Below are positions 36,846 to 45,881 of a stretch of DNA of 64,000 bases, piece by piece. The stretch spans positions 62,001 through 126,000 of the forward strand of contig NZ_JAJSEC010000001.1 in NCBI RefSeq assembly GCF_021272185.1, given 5' to 3'. The DNA is from Roseivivax sp. GX 12232 (GTDB lineage: Bacteria > Pseudomonadota > Alphaproteobacteria > Rhodobacterales > Rhodobacteraceae). Made by a program: the position numbers and the translations under genes. The notes beneath the pieces were generated by a model. That model made no database searches. It was not told where the DNA came from and saw only the letters and a list, made by a program, of their open reading frames with translations. Positions within the stretch are counted from its first letter, which is position 1. Each line of letters starts with the position of its first letter.

Positions 36846-37124
36846 ATGACCGACGAGGAAGAGCAGATCCGCGCGCTGGTCCGTGACTGGTACCTGGATC
36901 TGTCCGATTTCGCCTTCGACGACATGGGCCGCCTGCCCGACCGGACGGAATATGCCGCCTTCGAGCTTTGGGCCTTTCTGGAGAACCGCGAAGACCTGCT
37001 GGGCCTCTGCGAGACCCGGTTCGGGCGCGAGGCGCTCGTGGGCTGGTTTCTCGACGAGGTGCACCGGCAGGCCGCGGCCAATACCGACGCGGCGCTGCCT
37101 TCGGCGCGCCGCGCGCAGGGCTGA
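36846..37124 (+). CDS. Small acidic conserved hypothetical
   Basis: A 92-residue cytosolic protein, MTDEEEQIRALVRDWYLDLS onward, rich in acidic and aromatic residues and predicted helical, with no membrane segment or known motif. GGAGCAGG precedes the chosen ATG; an alternative ATG 12 bases upstream is possible. Codon use fits the neighbours. It is divergent from the GT4 gene and convergent with the tRNA gene. Function unknown. Confidence 0.65.
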   Translation: MTDEEEQIRALVRDWYLDLSDFAFDDMGRLPDRTEYAAFELWAFLENREDLLGLCETRFGREALVGWFLDEVHRQAAANTDAALPSARRAQG

Positions 37125-37250
37125 TCCCTAGGGGGCTAGAGAGCCCGCGAACGGAGGCGCCAGCGCCCCGCAACACTTGCCCGAAACGCAGAACGGCCCG
37201 CCGTCTCCGGGGGGCCGCATCGCGGGTGTCAGTTTTCTTCGGAGAGAAAA

Positions 37251-37337
37251 TGGTGCGGTCGAGAAGACTCGAACTTCCACGGGTTTTACCCCACAGCGAC
37301 CTCAACGCTGCGCGTCTACCAATTCCGCCACGACCGC
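37251..37337 (-). tRNA. tRNA-Leu (GAG anticodon)
   Basis: Reading the minus strand: acceptor GCGGTCG at 37337-37331 pairs with CGACCGC at 37261-37255, then discriminator A and an encoded CCA at 37253-37251. The D-loop region GGCGGAATTGGTAGACGC, anticodon loop GTTGAGG (anticodon GAG, codons CUC/CUU), a long variable arm GGGGTAAAACCC and the T-loop GTTCGAG are all class II tRNA-Leu features. Confidence 0.96.
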
Positions 37338-37432
37338 ACTGTCTGTGACTTGGTAGCGGGGCGTATAGACGAGCGATTCCAGCTTGTGAAGGGGGGCCCG
37401 CGCGATTTTTTCGCCCGGGCGAAATCCGCGGC

Positions 37433-38227
37433 TCAGAGGCTTTGCCAGAGGCCGTTTTCCTTGCGGAATCGATGCGCCGAAAGCCGGGTGAAGCCGGTCT
37501 CCCGCGCGCCCGCGCCGTAGCGGTCGAGCGCGAGACCTTCGGCGTCGATGTCCATGACGTTGAAATCATTGGGCTCGCCCCGCCCCCGGGTCGACAGCCC
37601 GGTGCCGACCTGCAGAATCAAGAGCCCCGCGCTTTGCCGCGCGGGCCGCGCGCGCCAGACGTGCAGGTGCCCGCAGAGCACCACGTCGGCGCCCATCTCC
37701 GAGAGCCGGTGCAGCCCGCGCCGCGCGCCCTTCATCGGGCGCTTGCGGTCGCCTTCCAGCTGCTCGGGCGGATGGTGCATCATCACCAGCCCCGTGCGCC
37801 CCGTCTCGCGCGCCTCGGAGAGCGCGCCGCGGATCCGCGACAACCCGCGCCCGGCGAGCCGCCCGCGCTGCCAAGCCTTGGGGTCGGCGGTGTTCAGCCC
37901 CGCCACCACGCAGTCGGCCCCGCGCCATTCCGGTTCGGTCTGCCGCGAGAGATAGCGCCGCCAGCGGCTCCAGGGCCGGGCGAAGCGCAAAAGCGGATTG
38001 TCGAGCGGCGTGTCGTGATTGCCGGGCACCGCGATCCAGGGCATCGGCAGGAGGTCGAGAAAGCGCCGCGCGGCGCGAAACTGGCCGGGGCGCGCGCGCT
38101 GGGTCAGATCGCCCGAGACGCAGACGAGGTCCGGCCCGGCGCGGTCGATGGCCTCGAGGAGCGGGCGCAGAAGCTCGGGCCGGTCGCGCCCGAAGTGCAG
38201 GTCGGAGATATGCACGAGCCGGGTCAC
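37433..38227 (-). CDS. Calcineurin-like metallophosphoesterase
   Basis: A 264-residue cytosolic metal-dependent phosphoesterase. All five motifs are visible: Asp9/His11 in HISDLHFGR, Asp40 in SGDLTQ, Asn70/His71 in PGNHD, MMHHPP and CGHLHVWRA. It resembles the CpdA/Icc-like or UDP-diacylglucosamine-type branch, without proof of substrate. Its ATG overlaps the stop of the diacylglycerol-kinase-like gene by 4 bp (ATGA), a conserved-looking coupling. The tRNA-Leu gene follows downstream. Confidence 0.92.
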   Translation of the reverse strand: MTRLVHISDLHFGRDRPELLRPLLEAIDRAGPDLVCVSGDLTQRARPGQFRAARRFLDLLPMPWIAVPGNHDTPLDNPLLRFARPWSRWRRYLSRQTEPEWRGADCVVAGLNTADPKAWQRGRLAGRGLSRIRGALSEARETGRTGLVMMHHPPEQLEGDRKRPMKGARRGLHRLSEMGADVVLCGHLHVWRARPARQSAGLLILQVGTGLSTRGRGEPNDFNVMDIDAEGLALDRYGAGARETGFTRLSAHRFRKENGLWQSL

Positions 38228-39216
38228 GCCGCGGCGCTCCCGCTGCCGCCTCCCCCGGGGGCCGGATCGCTGGCCTGCCCTGCGCTGTCGCCGGTGGCCT
38301 CGGCGGGATCGGGGGCCACCACGCGCAGCGCGTCGGGGCGCATGGTGAAGCGGAAGGGCCCGGTGATCCGCCGCCGCTCACCGTCCATGGCGACCGAGCG
38401 TGCGCTGCTGCCGGTGGAAATCTCGATGTCGGTGCCGGTGAAAAGCTCGAAGTCGCGATTCAGCACCATGCCCTTGGAGGCCAGCCGGAGCGCCCGCATG
38501 AGCAGCTGCCAGCGGGTGCTCTCGGGCGCGAGATAGAGCGCGAAGGCGCCGTCCCGCACCGCCTCGGCGCCTTCGAGCCCGTAGTGCTCGAGCTGGAAGG
38601 CCGAGCGGCCGATAAAGGCCAGGGGCGTGCGCCGGCGCACCTCCTTGCCGCCGATCGAGACCCGCATGCGCAGGGGGCGGCGGAAGGTCAGGAAGGTGAC
38701 GAGCACCGACCAATGCGCCGCCAGCCGCGAGCGGCCCCAGCGGCGGTAGGTGCCCTCGCGCTCCTTCAGGACCTGCGGGTAGACCCCGAGCGAGGCGTTG
38801 TTCACGAAGAGATGCCCGTTGAGATCACCCAGCGGAAAGGGCCGCGTTGTGCCCCGGGCCAGAAGCGCCACGGCCTCTTCGAGGTCCTCGGGGATGCCGA
38901 GCCCGCGGGCGACGAAGTTGAAGGTGCCCTGGGGGATGATGCCGAGGTGGTGGTCGGAGCCCGCCAGCTCCTGCGCGACGCCCGAGATCGTGCCATCGCC
39001 GCCCGCGGCCACCACGGTGCCGAAGCCCTCGCGCATGGCGCGGCGGCACTCGGGGATCAGCTCGCTGCCCTTGTCGAAGGCAAACAGCGCGAAGAGGTCG
39101 CCATGCGGGGCGAAGGCCTTTTTGAGGCGGGCCTCGACGTCGCCCTTGTCCTCGGCGCCCGAGGCCCGGTTCAGAAGCACCGCGATGCGGTGGGTGTTGC
39201 TGTGGGTCCCGGTCAT
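38224..39216 (-). CDS. Diacylglycerol kinase family lipid kinase-like protein
   Basis: A 330-residue protein of the DAGK catalytic family. The N-terminal nucleotide-binding part has VLLNRASG at 13-20 and GGDGTISGVAQEL from residue 72, followed by LGIIPQGTFNFVARGLGIP. The YegS/DgkB-like C-terminal beta-sandwich follows. The tail after about 300 is Gly/Ser/Ala-rich and disordered. The lipid substrate is inferred from family. It overlaps the phosphoesterase gene downstream and is divergent from lipB across 125 bp. Confidence 0.9.
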   Translation of the reverse strand: MTGTHSNTHRIAVLLNRASGAEDKGDVEARLKKAFAPHGDLFALFAFDKGSELIPECRRAMREGFGTVVAAGGDGTISGVAQELAGSDHHLGIIPQGTFNFVARGLGIPEDLEEAVALLARGTTRPFPLGDLNGHLFVNNASLGVYPQVLKEREGTYRRWGRSRLAAHWSVLVTFLTFRRPLRMRVSIGGKEVRRRTPLAFIGRSAFQLEHYGLEGAEAVRDGAFALYLAPESTRWQLLMRALRLASKGMVLNRDFELFTGTDIEISTGSSARSVAMDGERRRITGPFRFTMRPDALRVVAPDPAEATGDSAGQASDPAPGGGGSGSAAA

Positions 39217-39341
39217 CGGCGCGGCCTTCCTGTCATCCTCGCCTCAACCGGGCCGGGGCCGCCCGGGTTCCACCCGCCGCCGCTTGGCGCTAAGGGAGGC
39301 AGCAGGGGCGACGGGCCCGGCACGAGGAAGGGGCGCGAGAC

Positions 39342-39995
39342 ATGGTCGAATGGCGCATCAGCGAGGGGCTGACCGGCTACGAGGAGGCCGTGGCCTTCAT
39401 GGAGGCCCGCGCCGAGGCGATCGCCGCGGGCACAGCCGAAGAGCTGGTCTGGCTGGTCGAACATCCGCCGCTCTACACCGCCGGGACCTCGGCGCGGATC
39501 GAGGACCTGCGCGAGCCCGAGCGGTTTCCGGTGCACGCCAGCAAGCGCGGCGGGCAATATACCTACCACGGGCCGGGGCAGCGGGTCGCCTATGTGATGC
39601 TCGACGTCGGGCGCCGGGGTCGCGACGTGCGCCGCTTCGTGGCCGAGCTCGAGGCCTGGGTGATCGGCGCTTTGGGCGAGTTTGGGCTGACCGGCCATAT
39701 CCGCGAGGGCCGCGTCGGGGTCTGGATCGAACGCCCCGAGAAGCCGCGGCTCGCGGACGGGCGCCTCGCCGAGGACAAGATCGCCGCGATCGGCATCCGC
39801 CTGCGCCGCTGGGTCAGCTTCCACGGCCTGTCGATCAACGTGGAGCCGGAGCTGGAGCACTTCGAGGGCATCGTGCCCTGCGGGATCACGGACTACGGGG
39901 TGACGAGCCTGGTGGATCTCGGCCTGCCGGTGAGCATGGCGGATGTGGACGTGGCGCTTCGGAAGAGTTTCGAGGAGGTGTTCGGGGAGGTTTGA
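39342..39995 (+). CDS. lipB: Lipoyl(octanoyl) transferase
   Basis: Moves octanoate from octanoyl-ACP to lipoyl domains of 2-oxoacid dehydrogenases and GcvH. The 217-residue protein has [20 protein letters not shown] at 69-88, Lys146 in [11 protein letters not shown] and the catalytic Cys180 in [14 protein letters not shown]. Length and motifs are normal. A purine-rich GAGG stretch precedes the ATG. It is a single gene, followed by an 845-bp gap with a dispersed element; lipA is not nearby. Confidence 0.97.
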   Translation: MVEWRISEGLTGYEEAVAFMEARAEAIAAGTAEELVWLVEHPPLYTAGTSARIEDLREPERFPVHASKRGGQYTYHGPGQRVAYVMLDVGRRGRDVRRFVAELEAWVIGALGEFGLTGHIREGRVGVWIERPEKPRLADGRLAEDKIAAIGIRLRRWVSFHGLSINVEPELEHFEGIVPCGITDYGVTSLVDLGLPVSMADVDVALRKSFEEVFGEV

Positions 39996-40240
39996 GCGGG
40001 GGGTTGGCTGGAGGGGCTGGTTGCGGTCGGGTTCTGCTGAGAAGGTCGACGCCCCGCTGTTACAAACCTCGGACAATTGCCCCAGCCTGATCGCCTGTTC
40101 CGATCCATCCGGCGCACGCACCTCGTCGCGAAATCAATCCGTCCCTGCCCGGCCCGTCTTCCGCCCAGACCTCACTGAAAGTGCAAGGCACCAGCAAGCC
40201 CAGTCTGGGCTTCCTCCCACCGCAAGACACCCCGCGCCTC

Positions 40241-40277
40241 TTGCGCCCGAACAGCACCGCAGGTGTCGCGTTTGGGC
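40241..40277 (-). repeat. Solitary, decayed terminal hairpin of the dispersed element
   Basis: TTGCGCCCGAACAGCACCGC followed by AGGTGTCGCG matches the terminal hairpin, with the outer stem largely lost. It lies 48 bp before copy 8 in the same orientation, so it may be the remnant of a 2-unit array like that next to copy 7, although the spacing is shorter than 73 bp. Confidence 0.7.
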
Positions 40278-40288
40278 CAAAGCGCTCT

Positions 40289-40457
40289 CTTGCGCCCGAA
40301 TAGCACCGAAGGTGCCGGGCGCGCGCCGGACCGGCCCCTTGGGCCGGCGCTCCTTGGGGTGGCGTGCTTAGCTCTCAGTGAACAATGACCTTGTTAGTAT
40401 AAAGTGCTGAGCTCAGAGGTCAGCAGCGCCGGCCCCCGGTCCGGCGCGCGCCCTCTG
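40289..40457 (-). repeat. Dispersed 169-bp element, copy 8
   Basis: Inverted, complete copy with a GCACC/GGTGC hairpin whose end faces lipB. The core differs from most copies and resembles copy 1 (a TCACTG-containing palindrome near 40375), defining a sub-lineage. Confidence 0.92.
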
Positions 40458-40840
40458 CTGTGAGGGGTGGCAGGCGGGGCCGGTTGCGGGGGCTGCGGTT
40501 CAGTTCCGCAGGCTCGCTTGAGTTGGACATGCAGAAAGAGTCTGCACTTGTCTCGGGCACGCCAATGGAACTGCGGCCCCCTGAATGGAACTGCGGACCC
40601 CTGCGCGGAATGCCTGTTCGTCGCCATTTCTTCAGCGAAATGGAGCGACAGAGCTTGCCCGGCCTCGCTGCCCTCACCCCCACCCCCCACCCAAAAAACC
40701 GCCCGCAAACCCAGCGCCCTCCCCTTCCACCACCAAAAATCCGCCCTCTCCCCCGGATCCCCGCTTGATCTTCCGTCACATCTCGCCAGTTTCGCGGCCA
40801 ATCACAGTGCGACCCCAAGACCGACCAGAGGACAGGCATC

Positions 40841-42397
40841 ATGCGTGAATGGTGGAAAGACGGCGTCATCTACCAGATCTACCCCCGCTCCTTCCAGGAC
40901 ACGACCGGCACCGGCGTGGGCGATCTCAAGGGCATCGAATCCCGGCTCGACTACCTCGAAAGGCTCGGGATCGACGCGATCTGGATCTCGCCGATCTTCC
41001 CCTCGCCGATGAAGGACGCGGGCTATGACGTCTCGGATTACACCGGGATCGACCCGACCTTCGGCACGCTCGAGGACTTTGAGAGCCTGACCGCCGCCGC
41101 CCACGCCCGCGGCATGAAGGTGCTTCTCGATTTCGTGCCGAGCCACACCTCGGACCAGCACCCCTGGTTCCAGGAGGCCCGCGCCTCCAAGGACAGCCCC
41201 AAGCGCGACTGGTACGTCTGGCGCGACCCGGGCCCGGACGGCGGCCCGCCGACCAACTGGATCAGCGAGTTCGCCGGCCCCGCCTGGACGCTCGACGAGG
41301 CCACGGGCCAGTATTACCTGCATATCTTCCTGACCGAGCAGCCCTCGCTCAACTGGCGCAACCCCGAGCTGCGGGCGGCCATGTACGACGTGATGCGCGT
41401 CTGGTTCGACCGCGGCGTCGACGGCTTCCGGGTCGACGCGGTCGAGAACATGGCCCCCGACCCCGAGGCGGGCGACAACCCGCCCAACCCCGAGTGGGTC
41501 GAGAGCATGGGCCCCGCGCGCTCGCATCTCGGCACCAACACCAAGCACCTGCCGGTGATCTTCGAGATCGCCCGCGAGATGCGCGCCGTGGCCGAGGAAT
41601 ACGACCCGCCGCGGCTTCTCGTGGGCGAGGCCTACGGCGAGATCCCACAGGTGATGAAATACTACGGAGATGCGCTCGACGCCTTCCAGCAGCCCTTCAA
41701 CTTCCTCCTGATCGAGGCGCCCTGGGAGGCCGAGACCCTCGCGGGACTGATCGCCGATTACGAGGCCGCCCTGCCCGAGGGCGCCTGGCCGAACTGGGTG
41801 CTTGGCAACCATGACCGGGCCCGGATCGCCAGCCGCGTCGGCCCCGCCCAGGCCCGCAACGCCATGCTGATGCTGCTGACCCTGCGCGGCACGCCGACGA
41901 TCTACCAGGGCGACGAGCTGGGCATGGAGAACGTCGCGATCCCGCCCGATCGCGTCCAGGATCCCTGGGAGAAAAACGTGCCCGGCCAGGGACTTGGCCG
42001 CGACCCGGTGCGCACGCCCATCGCCTGGGAAGAGGCCCCCTTCGGCGGCTTCTCGACGGTCGAACCCTGGCTGCCGATGGACCTCGGCGCGGCCCGCATC
42101 GTCGCCCGCCAGGAGGAGGACGAAGCCAGCATGCTGGCCTTCACCCGGGCGCTCCTGGCGCTCCGCAAGGAGACCCCGGCGCTGACCCGCGGCAGCCTCG
42201 AGGAGGTCCGGGCCGAGGGCGCGGTCCTGCGCTACACCCGGCGGCTCGGCGAGACGCGCCTCGAGGTGGCGCTCAACACCGGCACGACCCCGGCCGAGAT
42301 CGACTTGGCGGGGGCGCTTCTGGTCTCCACCCATCCCGGCGCCGAGGCCGGCGGCCCGCTCCGGCCCGGCGAGGGACGCGTCACGCGGGCGGGCTGA
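40841..42397 (+). CDS. GH13 alpha-glucosidase / oligo-1,6-glucosidase type
   Basis: A 518-residue cytosolic glycoside hydrolase of family 13. The TIM barrel carries DVSDYTGIDPTFGTLEDFE, DFVPSHTSDQHPWF, the nucleophile Asp199 in GFRVDAVEN, acid/base Glu263 in VGEAYGE, and Asp325 in LGNHDRAR. GTPTIYQGDELGM and a small C-terminal beta domain follow. It fits alpha-1,4 or alpha-1,6 glucosidases acting on imported sugars. The usual ABC sugar-importer genes (aglEFG-like) are absent from the neighbourhood. No signal peptide is visible. Confidence 0.93.
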   Translation: MREWWKDGVIYQIYPRSFQDTTGTGVGDLKGIESRLDYLERLGIDAIWISPIFPSPMKDAGYDVSDYTGIDPTFGTLEDFESLTAAAHARGMKVLLDFVPSHTSDQHPWFQEARASKDSPKRDWYVWRDPGPDGGPPTNWISEFAGPAWTLDEATGQYYLHIFLTEQPSLNWRNPELRAAMYDVMRVWFDRGVDGFRVDAVENMAPDPEAGDNPPNPEWVESMGPARSHLGTNTKHLPVIFEIAREMRAVAEEYDPPRLLVGEAYGEIPQVMKYYGDALDAFQQPFNFLLIEAPWEAETLAGLIADYEAALPEGAWPNWVLGNHDRARIASRVGPAQARNAMLMLLTLRGTPTIYQGDELGMENVAIPPDRVQDPWEKNVPGQGLGRDPVRTPIAWEEAPFGGFSTVEPWLPMDLGAARIVARQEEDEASMLAFTRALLALRKETPALTRGSLEEVRAEGAVLRYTRRLGETRLEVALNTGTTPAEIDLAGALLVSTHPGAEAGGPLRPGEGRVTRAG

Positions 42398-42467
42398 AGG
42401 GCCCCCCGCCGGACAAAGGCGCGGCAAACGTGCGACAAATTTATCCCCGCTGCGACGAAAGCGGTCA

Positions 42468-42496
42468 TTGCCGCCCGGCAGCGATTTGCCTAAAAC
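42468..42496 (+). promoter_or_regulatory. Candidate promoter for ctaD
   Basis: TTGCCG at 42468-42473 and TAAAAC at 42491-42496 are separated by 17 bp, 60 bp upstream of the ctaD ATG. Confidence 0.45.
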
Positions 42497-42509
42497 GACC
42501 CGCGATTAA

Positions 42510-42531
42510 GGGGGCGCGCCGCGCGCCCCCC
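42510..42531 (+). promoter_or_regulatory. Strong GC hairpin in the ctaD 5' leader
   Basis: GGGGGCGCG and CGCGCCCCC form a near-perfect palindrome just after the predicted transcription start and about 16 bp before the GAGGAGG ribosome site. There is no T-tract, so it is not a normal terminator. It could stabilise the message or affect translation. Confidence 0.5.
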
Positions 42532-42556
42532 ATTCCGTCACGCTGAGGAGGCTTAT

Positions 42557-44230
42557 ATGGCAGACGCCGCCATTCACGGCCATGAACACGAAGACAACCG
42601 GGGCTTCTTCACCCGGTGGTTCATGTCCACCAACCACAAGGACATCGGGATCCTCTATCTCGTGACCGCCGCGCTGGCGGGCTTCATTTCCGTCGCCTTC
42701 ACCGTCTACATGCGGATGGAGCTCATGGAGCCCGGCGTGCAGTACATGTGCATGGAAGGCGCCCGCCTCCTGCCTGCCGCCGCGGGCGAATGCACGCCCA
42801 ACGGCCACCTCTGGAACGTGATGATCACCGGCCACGGCATCCTGATGATGTTCTTCGTGGTGATCCCGGCGCTCTTCGGCGGCTTCGGCAACTACTTCAT
42901 GCCGCTGCAGATCGGCGCGCCGGACATGGCGTTTCCGCGTCTGAACAACCTCAGCTACTGGCTCTACGTGGCCGGCACCACGCTGGCGGTCTGCTCGGTC
43001 TTCTCGCCGGGCGGCAACGGCCAGCTGGGCTCGGGCGTTGGCTGGGTGCTCTACCCGCCGCTCTCGGTGCGGGAAGGCGGCCTGTCGATGGACCTGGCGA
43101 TCTTCGCCGTGCACGTCTCGGGGGCCTCCTCGATCCTCGGCGCGATCAACGTGATCACCACCTTCCTGAACATGCGCGCGCCGGGCATGAGCCTCTTCAA
43201 GGTGCCGCTCTTCGCCTGGTCGGTCTTCGTCACCGCCTGGCTGATCCTGCTGGCGCTGCCGGTCCTGGCCGGTGCAATCACCATGCTGCTGACCGACCGC
43301 AACTTCGGGACCACCTTCTTCGATCCCGCGGGCGGCGGCGACCCGGTGCTCTACCAGCACATCCTGTGGTTCTTCGGCCACCCGGAAGTCTACATCGTGG
43401 TCTTGCCCGGCTTCGGCATCATCAGCCACGTGATCGCGACCTTCTCGCGCAAGCCGATCTTCGGCTACCTGCCGATGGTCTGGGCGATCATCGCGATCGG
43501 CGCGCTCGGCTTCGTGGTCTGGGCCCACCACATGTACACCGTGGGCATGTCGCTGACCCAGCAGAGCTACTTCATGCTGGCGACCATGGTCATCGCGGTG
43601 CCGACGGGGGTGAAGATCTTCTCCTGGATCGCGACGATGTGGGGCGGCTCGATCGAGTTCAAGACGCCGATGCTCTGGGCCTTCGGCTTCCTGTTCCTCT
43701 TCACGCTCGGTGGCGTCACCGGCATTGTGCTGAGCCAGGCCGCCGTCGACCGTGCCTATCACGACACCTACTACGTGGTCGCGCACTTCCACTACGTGAT
43801 GTCGCTGGGCGCCGTCTTCGCCATCTTCGCGGGGATCTACTTCTACTTCCCCAAGATGACCGGCAAGATGTACCCCGAGTGGGCCGGCAAGCTGCACTTC
43901 TGGACCTTCTTCATCGGTGCCAACATCACCTTCTTCCCGCAGCACTTCCTGGGCCGCCAGGGGATGCCCCGCCGCTACATCGACTATCCCGAGGCCTATG
44001 CCCTCTGGAACTACGTCTCGAGCTGGGGTGCCTTCCTCTCCTTCGCGTCCTTCCTGTTCTTCTTCGGCGTGATCTTCTACGCGCTGTTCAAGGGCAAGGA
44101 AGCCAAGGAGGCGAACCCCTGGAACGAATACGCGGACACGCTCGAGTGGACCCTGCCCTCGCCGCCGCCGGAGCACACCTTCGAGCAGCTGCCGAAGCAG
44201 GAGGACTGGGACAAGGGCCACGCCCACTGA
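42557..44230 (+). CDS. ctaD: Cytochrome c oxidase subunit I (aa3-type)
   Basis: Catalytic subunit of the terminal oxidase, in the inner membrane. The 557-residue protein has twelve helices. Ligands are all present: His93 (heme a) in [10 protein letters not shown]; His275 with cross-linked Tyr279 in FGHPEVY, and His324/His325 in WAHHMYTVG (CuB); His410 (heme a3) and His412 (heme a) in [16 protein letters not shown] lies 8-9 bases before the ATG. Subunits II and III are not adjacent. The heme A synthase gene ctaA lies 16 kb away in this window. Confidence 0.98.
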   Translation: MADAAIHGHEHEDNRGFFTRWFMSTNHKDIGILYLVTAALAGFISVAFTVYMRMELMEPGVQYMCMEGARLLPAAAGECTPNGHLWNVMITGHGILMMFFVVIPALFGGFGNYFMPLQIGAPDMAFPRLNNLSYWLYVAGTTLAVCSVFSPGGNGQLGSGVGWVLYPPLSVREGGLSMDLAIFAVHVSGASSILGAINVITTFLNMRAPGMSLFKVPLFAWSVFVTAWLILLALPVLAGAITMLLTDRNFGTTFFDPAGGGDPVLYQHILWFFGHPEVYIVVLPGFGIISHVIATFSRKPIFGYLPMVWAIIAIGALGFVVWAHHMYTVGMSLTQQSYFMLATMVIAVPTGVKIFSWIATMWGGSIEFKTPMLWAFGFLFLFTLGGVTGIVLSQAAVDRAYHDTYYVVAHFHYVMSLGAVFAIFAGIYFYFPKMTGKMYPEWAGKLHFWTFFIGANITFFPQHFLGRQGMPRRYIDYPEAYALWNYVSSWGAFLSFASFLFFFGVIFYALFKGKEAKEANPWNEYADTLEWTLPSPPPEHTFEQLPKQEDWDKGHAH

Positions 44231-44257
44231 TCCTTCCTTCGGGTTGAGTTTGAGAAT

Positions 44258-44290
44258 GAGGGGCTCCGCTGCGGCGGGGCCCCTTTTGTT
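44258..44290 (+). terminator. Terminator of ctaD
   Basis: GAGGGGCTCCGC and GCGGGGCCCCTT form a GC-rich stem with a short loop, followed by TTTTGTTT. It lies about 28 bp after the ctaD stop. Confidence 0.8.
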
Positions 44291-44560
44291 TGGGGGGGGT
44301 GTGGGGGTCCGGTTTGGGTTTGGAGGGTGTTTCTGAACAGAGCGCGCGCATGGGCTCGGGTGGTCACGTGTGATCAGGAGACAGACGCTGAAGGCGGGCG
44401 AGTTCCAGAGCCTTCCGATGGAAGTTGGCCTTCCCTCCTCCCGACCAGCGATGAACGAAGTCTTGAGACGCAACGCCTCGAAACGCGGTCCCGGGACCAA
44501 CAGACGGTCTCTCTCAAACTCACCAAAGGCCGCACCCGCCCCCCTCCCACCCCGCCCGAA

Positions 44561-44729
44561 CAGAGGGCGCGCGCCGGACCGGGGGCCGGCGCTGCCGACC
44601 TCCGAGCGAGGCGCTTTATCCCAACAAGCTCAGGGCTAGCGATGAACGAAGCGCGCCACCCACAAGGGCGCCGGCCCATCGGGCCCGTCCGGCGCGCGCC
44701 CGGCATCTTCGATGCTGTTCGGGCGCAAG
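44561..44729 (+). repeat. Dispersed 169-bp element, copy 9 (reference description)
   Basis: Element layout in positions 1-169: boundary CAGAGG (1-6); left arm about 5-32; core 33-107 with the best conserved strings CTTTAT (54-59) and CAAGNTCA (65-72); right arm about 108-140, the inverted complement of the left arm, preceded in nine of eleven copies by GGAG; terminal hairpin 136-166, outer stem GCGCCCG/CGGGCGC, inner stem GCATC/GATGC, triloop TTC and a 4-base bulge; end AAG. Copy 9 itself has one arm mismatch and AGGG in place of GGAG. Confidence 0.93.
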
Positions 44730-44927
44730 AAGGCGCAGATGGTCGGCGTTGTGCTGGGAGCCCAAGTGTTCCAGAGAAAGCAGGGTGACGTCGCAGCTGC
44801 CCACGTCCTATCCAGGATGGAACAAGAGCCTGAGACGCAGCGCTTCGAAGCGCGGGCCCGGCACGAACCTACGGCGCCACGTGCATTCATCAATGACCGC
44901 ACCCGCCCCCCTCTCAACCCGCCCGAA

Positions 44928-45096
44928 CAGAGGGCGCGCGCCGGACCGGGGGCCGGCGCTGCCGACCTCCGAGCGAGGCGCTTTATCCCAACAAGGTCAG
45001 GGCTAGAGGCGAACGAAGCGCACCACCCCAAGGAGCGCCGGCCCATCGGGCCGGTCCGGCGCGCGCCCGGCACCTTCGGTGCTATTCGGGCGCAAG
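44928..45096 (+). repeat. Dispersed 169-bp element, copy 10
   Basis: Complete copy with a GCACC/GGTGC hairpin. It sits in the second unit of the 367-bp duplication but has the other hairpin type from copy 9, so the stem pair changed on both sides after, or was converted since, the duplication. Confidence 0.93.
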
Positions 45097-45383
45097 AAGG
45101 CGCAGATGATCGGCGTTGTGCGGAGTGTCAGTGGATTTGAGAGAATGTGTGGTGAGGTCTAACCCGCCCGCCCTCTCAACCAGTCCGAACAGAAGGCTCG
45201 CACCGAACCTCCTGAACAGCATGTTTTGCAGTTTCTGGAAAACTGCGAGACGCCGCGGGCAGCACCAGCGACCCTGCGCACCACCCGAGGCGCCCCACCA
45301 GACCACGCCCCACCGCAATCCATCCCCCCATCCCGCGACAAATCACCGTTCGACACCCACGCGCGGGGTGCTAAAACCCGGCC

Positions 45384-45881
45384 ATGCCCTACCGCTGGAC
45401 CCATGACGACGCCTTGGCCCCGACCGGAGAGCTCACGCTCTGGCCGCATAACTCGCTGCCGCCCAAGGGCTTCGCGGCCTTCGTCCTCGCGACCTTCACC
45501 ATGGCCACCCTGCCGCTCTACGGGCTCCTCGGCACGGCGCTTCTCTGGGGGCTCCTGCCCTTCTTGCTCCTGGCCACGGCGGGGCTCTACTACGCGCTGA
45601 GCCGCAACGCGGCGGACCGGCGGATCCTGGAGATCCTGAAGATCACGCCAGAAGAGCTGCAACTCGTGCGCTACGATCCCAAGGGCGACGCGCGCGACTG
45701 GGCCTGCAATCCCTATTGGGCGCGGGTGGCGCTGCATCAGACCGGTGGGCCGGTGCCGAACTACGTCACCCTGACCGGCGGCGGCCGCGAGGTGGAGATC
45801 GGCGCCTTCCTCTCGGAGGACGAACGCAAGGCGCTTTTTGCAGAGCTGAGCGAGCGGCTCGGCCGGATCGGGCTCGCCTGA
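45384..45881 (+). CDS. DUF2244 family membrane protein
   Basis: A 165-residue inner-membrane protein of the DUF2244 family: a short N-terminal part, two adjacent membrane helices (about residues 29-50 and 52-71), and a C-terminal cytosolic domain with ITPEELQLVRYDPKG and WACNPYWARVALHQ. Family members are often found near cytochrome oxidase genes, as here after ctaD, though a terminator and a long gap intervene. No clear ribosome site is seen. The stop overlaps the next gene in TGATG. Confidence 0.88.
   Translation: MPYRWTHDDALAPTGELTLWPHNSLPPKGFAAFVLATFTMATLPLYGLLGTALLWGLLPFLLLATAGLYYALSRNAADRRILEILKITPEELQLVRYDPKGDARDWACNPYWARVALHQTGGPVPNYVTLTGGGREVEIGAFLSEDERKALFAELSERLGRIGLA

Larger units (their letters stand above)
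39996..40840. other. Gene-free gap, 845 bp
   Basis: Between lipB and the GH13 gene, both plus-strand. It holds a solitary degenerate terminal hairpin, element copy 8 and a short direct repeat of AATGGAACTGCGG at 40564 and 40584. No coding signal was seen. Confidence 0.7.
44390..45125. repeat. Imperfect tandem duplication, 367-bp unit, carrying two dispersed elements
   Basis: Two consecutive units align along their length: TGAGACGCAACGCCTCGAAA near 44463 against TGAGACGCAGCGCTTCGAAG near 44831, the CCGCACCCGCCCCCCTC flank before each element, and the AAGGCGCAGATG-TCGGCGTTGTG flank after each. Element copies start at 44561 and 44928, 367 bp apart. The second unit contains the perfect palindrome GCGCTTCGAAGCGC at 44840-44853. 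Divergence between units shows it is not recent. Confidence 0.88.
44231..45383. other. Largest gene-free gap, 1153 bp
   Basis: Between ctaD and the DUF2244 gene. It holds the ctaD terminator, a 367-bp tandem duplication with element copies 9 and 10, and an isolated perfect hairpin GCAGTTT/AAACTGC at 45228-45246. No gene was recognised. Confidence 0.75.
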
